DNA of 6,808 nucleotides from a bacterium (GTDB lineage: Bacteria; Verrucomicrobiota; Verrucomicrobiia; Limisphaerales; J093): NCBI GenBank assembly GCA_021784265.1, contig JAJXTA010000150.1, positions 1-6,808 of the forward strand, read 5' to 3'. How positions within the stretch are numbered: position 1 is the stretch's first letter; each line of letters begins with the position of its first letter. Shown here piece by piece: positions 5,416 through 6,808 of this stretch. The position numbers were made by a program, and so were the translations under genes. Under the pieces are notes generated by a model. That model was not told the DNA's origin. It searched no databases and saw only the letters and a program-made list of their open reading frames with translations.

Positions 5416-6740
5416 CAGAGCCCTTGGCGCGCCAGCGCCTGCTTTTCCCGCGTCCAATAGTCGGCGGCGGCGGGGAGGGTCAGCTTGCCGGTGAGCAGCT
5501 TGCCGCAGAGATCGTAGAAGACGTAGGCCTGCTCCGGCCGATACCCCGTGTCTGGCGGCGGGAGGGTGACCGGGGTCGCCGCCAGGATTTCCAGCGCCCG
5601 GCGCGCCAATGGGGCGGCGGTGAACTCGGGGGCATCCCGCCGCGTCGAGAGGTTGCCCAGGCCGGCGAAACGGGCCTGGTATTTCCGCGAGAGGAGCAGC
5701 TCCAGGAACGCGACCGCCGCGGCGGGATAGCGGGTCGCGGGATTGACCAGCCACCCGGTGCTCACGGCGACCATCGCGTTAATCTCTCCGCGCGCGGCGG
5801 GCACGGGAAACACCCCGACCGGGAAGTGCAACTCGCCCCGTTGGCGGGCGTCCTGGATGTCGGCCAGGAACCAGGAGCCCACCACGTGCTGGGCCGCTTT
5901 GCCGGCCAGGAAGAACACCTTGGCATCGATGTCCCCAAACCCGCCAATCGCGCCCCGCTCCATGAGCCCGGGAAGGTCGAACATGCCTTCTTGTTCCATG
6001 TGGACGAAAGTCTTCAAGCCCGCCAGGTCCGTGACGCTGACCGGGACTCCGGGGGCAAAGAGCCGGTCCAGCCGCGCCGGGCCGAGGGTCTGGCCGAGGA
6101 GCTCGGCTCCCAGGTTGCCCATGGGCCAAAGATCGCGGTCGCCCTGGACCAGCGGGAGGACCCCGGCGCGGCGCAGGCGTTGGCAGGTGGCCAACCAAGC
6201 CTCCAGCGTCGCCGGCTCCTCCAGCCCCAACCGGGCGAACACGTCCCGGTTGTACCAGACCAGGTTGCTGATATCCACCGACTGGGGCAGGTGATAGATG
6301 CCGCCGTGCTGCCGCTTGATCGAGGCGGGAACAAATTGGGCCACGAAGCCCGGGCTCAGGTATGGCTCCAGGTTCATAGCCCAGCCGTTCTTGATGGCGT
6401 ATTCGACCCGGGACCCCTGCCAGTGGAAGTAGATGTCCGGCTGTTGCCGCCCCTGGAATTGCAGGCGCCAGCCGACGGTCTGGTAGGTGTCGCTGTTAAG
6501 GATGATCTGCTCGATCCTCAGCGGCGGATGCGTCTGCTCAAACTCGTGGACAGCGTCATCGAGGATGGCCCGCTCCGAGGCCGTGGTGAAGGTATGGGCA
6601 ATGCGGAGCACGTTGGGGGGAGCCGAGCCCAACCGGAGCCGGCCACCGGTGAGCAGCAGCGCCAGGGCCAGGAAAAGCCACCAGGCGTGCCGCCGCCGCG
6701 CCCGGGCCGCCCGCCAGCAAGTGGCGACGAGCTTCTTCAT
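5415..6740 (-). CDS. Extracellular solute-binding protein, family 1 (CUT1 sugar ABC transporter)
   Basis: This is the 441-residue periplasmic receptor that should deliver a sugar or oligosaccharide to the two permeases encoded next. The N-terminus has a basic region (KK at 2-3, then many Arg to 17) followed by a hydrophobic core at about 19-32 (AWWLFLALALLL), an export signal. No lipobox cysteine follows, so it is probably a soluble or N-terminally anchored periplasmic protein. The body is typical of family 1 binding proteins: a mature start (VLRIAHTF, 44-51) leading into the first beta-strand, WYNRDVFARLGL (162-173) with a Pro-Thr and helix after it, FLAGKAAQHVVGSW (277-290), and a C-terminal LLTGKLTLPAAADYW segment (415-429). 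The frame stays open to a TTG at 6749, but the ATG at 6740 gives a more normal start (MKKL). Its TGA overlaps the next ATG by one base (TGATG). Ligand specificity cannot be read directly; the neighbouring GH84 points to a GlcNAc-containing ligand, which is inference. Confidence 0.9.
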   Translation of the reverse strand: MKKLVATCWRAARARRRHAWWLFLALALLLTGGRLRLGSAPPNVLRIAHTFTTASERAILDDAVHEFEQTHPPLRIEQIILNSDTYQTVGWRLQFQGRQQPDIYFHWQGSRVEYAIKNGWAMNLEPYLSPGFVAQFVPASIKRQHGGIYHLPQSVDISNLVWYNRDVFARLGLEEPATLEAWLATCQRLRRAGVLPLVQGDRDLWPMGNLGAELLGQTLGPARLDRLFAPGVPVSVTDLAGLKTFVHMEQEGMFDLPGLMERGAIGGFGDIDAKVFFLAGKAAQHVVGSWFLADIQDARQRGELHFPVGVFPVPAARGEINAMVAVSTGWLVNPATRYPAAAVAFLELLLSRKYQARFAGLGNLSTRRDAPEFTAAPLARRALEILAATPVTLPPPDTGYRPEQAYVFYDLCGKLLTGKLTLPAAADYWTREKQALARQGL

Positions 6741-6808
6741 GCAGACCAAGGCAGAGCACGCACAGGTGTTTTCGGTATTGTTGACAGCCGCTCCGCCTCA
6801 GATAAAGG
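6741..6808 (-). other. Leader region of the importer operon (truncated by the window edge)
   Basis: Only 68 bases precede the binding-protein start. I see no strong Shine-Dalgarno next to the ATG and no convincing minus-strand promoter or operator palindrome. The stretch is less GC-rich around 6764-6785 than the genes, as expected for a regulatory region. Any LacI- or GntR-type operator is likely beyond the edge. Confidence 0.35.

Larger units (their letters stand above)
1593..6740 (-). other. Probable five-gene operon: sugar importer + GH84 + GNAT
   Basis: All five genes read leftward with junctions of -1, -4, +15 and +23 bases and no room for internal promoters or terminators. The order is binding protein, MalF-type permease, MalG-type permease, GH84, GNAT. 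This supports one transcript for uptake of a sugar followed by cytoplasmic processing. The true 5' end may lie beyond the right edge, so an ATPase, regulator or further glycosidase could belong to the same unit. Confidence 0.8.

Noticed and set aside
5416..5754. A 113-codon in-frame extension upstream of the MalF-type permease start.
   Set aside because: It lies inside the binding-protein gene, is Arg/Pro/Gly-rich with no homology features, and the ATG at 5415 begins just before the first transmembrane helix.
6781..6786. A perfect TTGACA on the plus strand, a possible -35 box of a divergent promoter.
   Set aside because: The nearest -10-like sequence (GATAAA at 6801) is only 14 bases away, and the window ends before a normally spaced -10 could be seen.
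1..6808. Searched for CRISPR arrays, insertion sequences, tRNA genes, long direct repeats and attachment sites.
   Set aside because: None could be recognised by eye; the window is almost fully occupied by ordinary coding sequence of uniform composition.

Overview
The window holds a six-gene block, all on the minus strand. The DNA is GC-rich, and most starts lack a clear Shine-Dalgarno sequence. Composition, a solute-binding protein with a Gram-negative-style export signal, and the gene content suggest a high-GC Gram-negative environmental bacterium. Verrucomicrobiota (Limisphaerales/Pedosphaera-like) or a neighbour such as Planctomycetota is my best guess, but no marker gene fixes the lineage.

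Reading from the right edge in the direction of transcription: 6740-5415 encodes an exported family 1 sugar-binding protein; 5415-4528 and 4531-3704 encode two CUT1-type inner-membrane permeases; 3688-2252 encodes a cytoplasmic GH84 beta-N-acetylglucosaminidase of the O-GlcNAcase family; 2228-1593 encodes a GNAT acetyltransferase. Junctions are very tight (1-base overlap, 4-base overlap, 15-base gap, 23-base gap), so these five genes almost certainly form one operon. After a 163-base gap comes 1429-296, a YgfZ/GcvT-like folate-binding protein that is probably a separate housekeeping unit. Positions 1-295 hold no convincing gene.

The most interesting feature is the GH84-GNAT pair. Human O-GlcNAcase (OGA, MGEA5/NCOAT) is one polypeptide with an N-terminal GH84 catalytic domain, a helical stalk and a C-terminal pseudo-acetyltransferase. 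Here the same two domain types are adjacent genes in the same order. Every human OGA active-site residue that I could place is present in the GH84. The GNAT resembles the human C-terminal domain in detail, but it keeps the acetyl-CoA-binding signature that the human domain has lost. Coupling to a sugar importer suggests uptake of a small beta-GlcNAc-containing compound, cytoplasmic removal of GlcNAc, and an acetyl-transfer step whose acceptor is unknown. The ATPase of the importer is not in the window.
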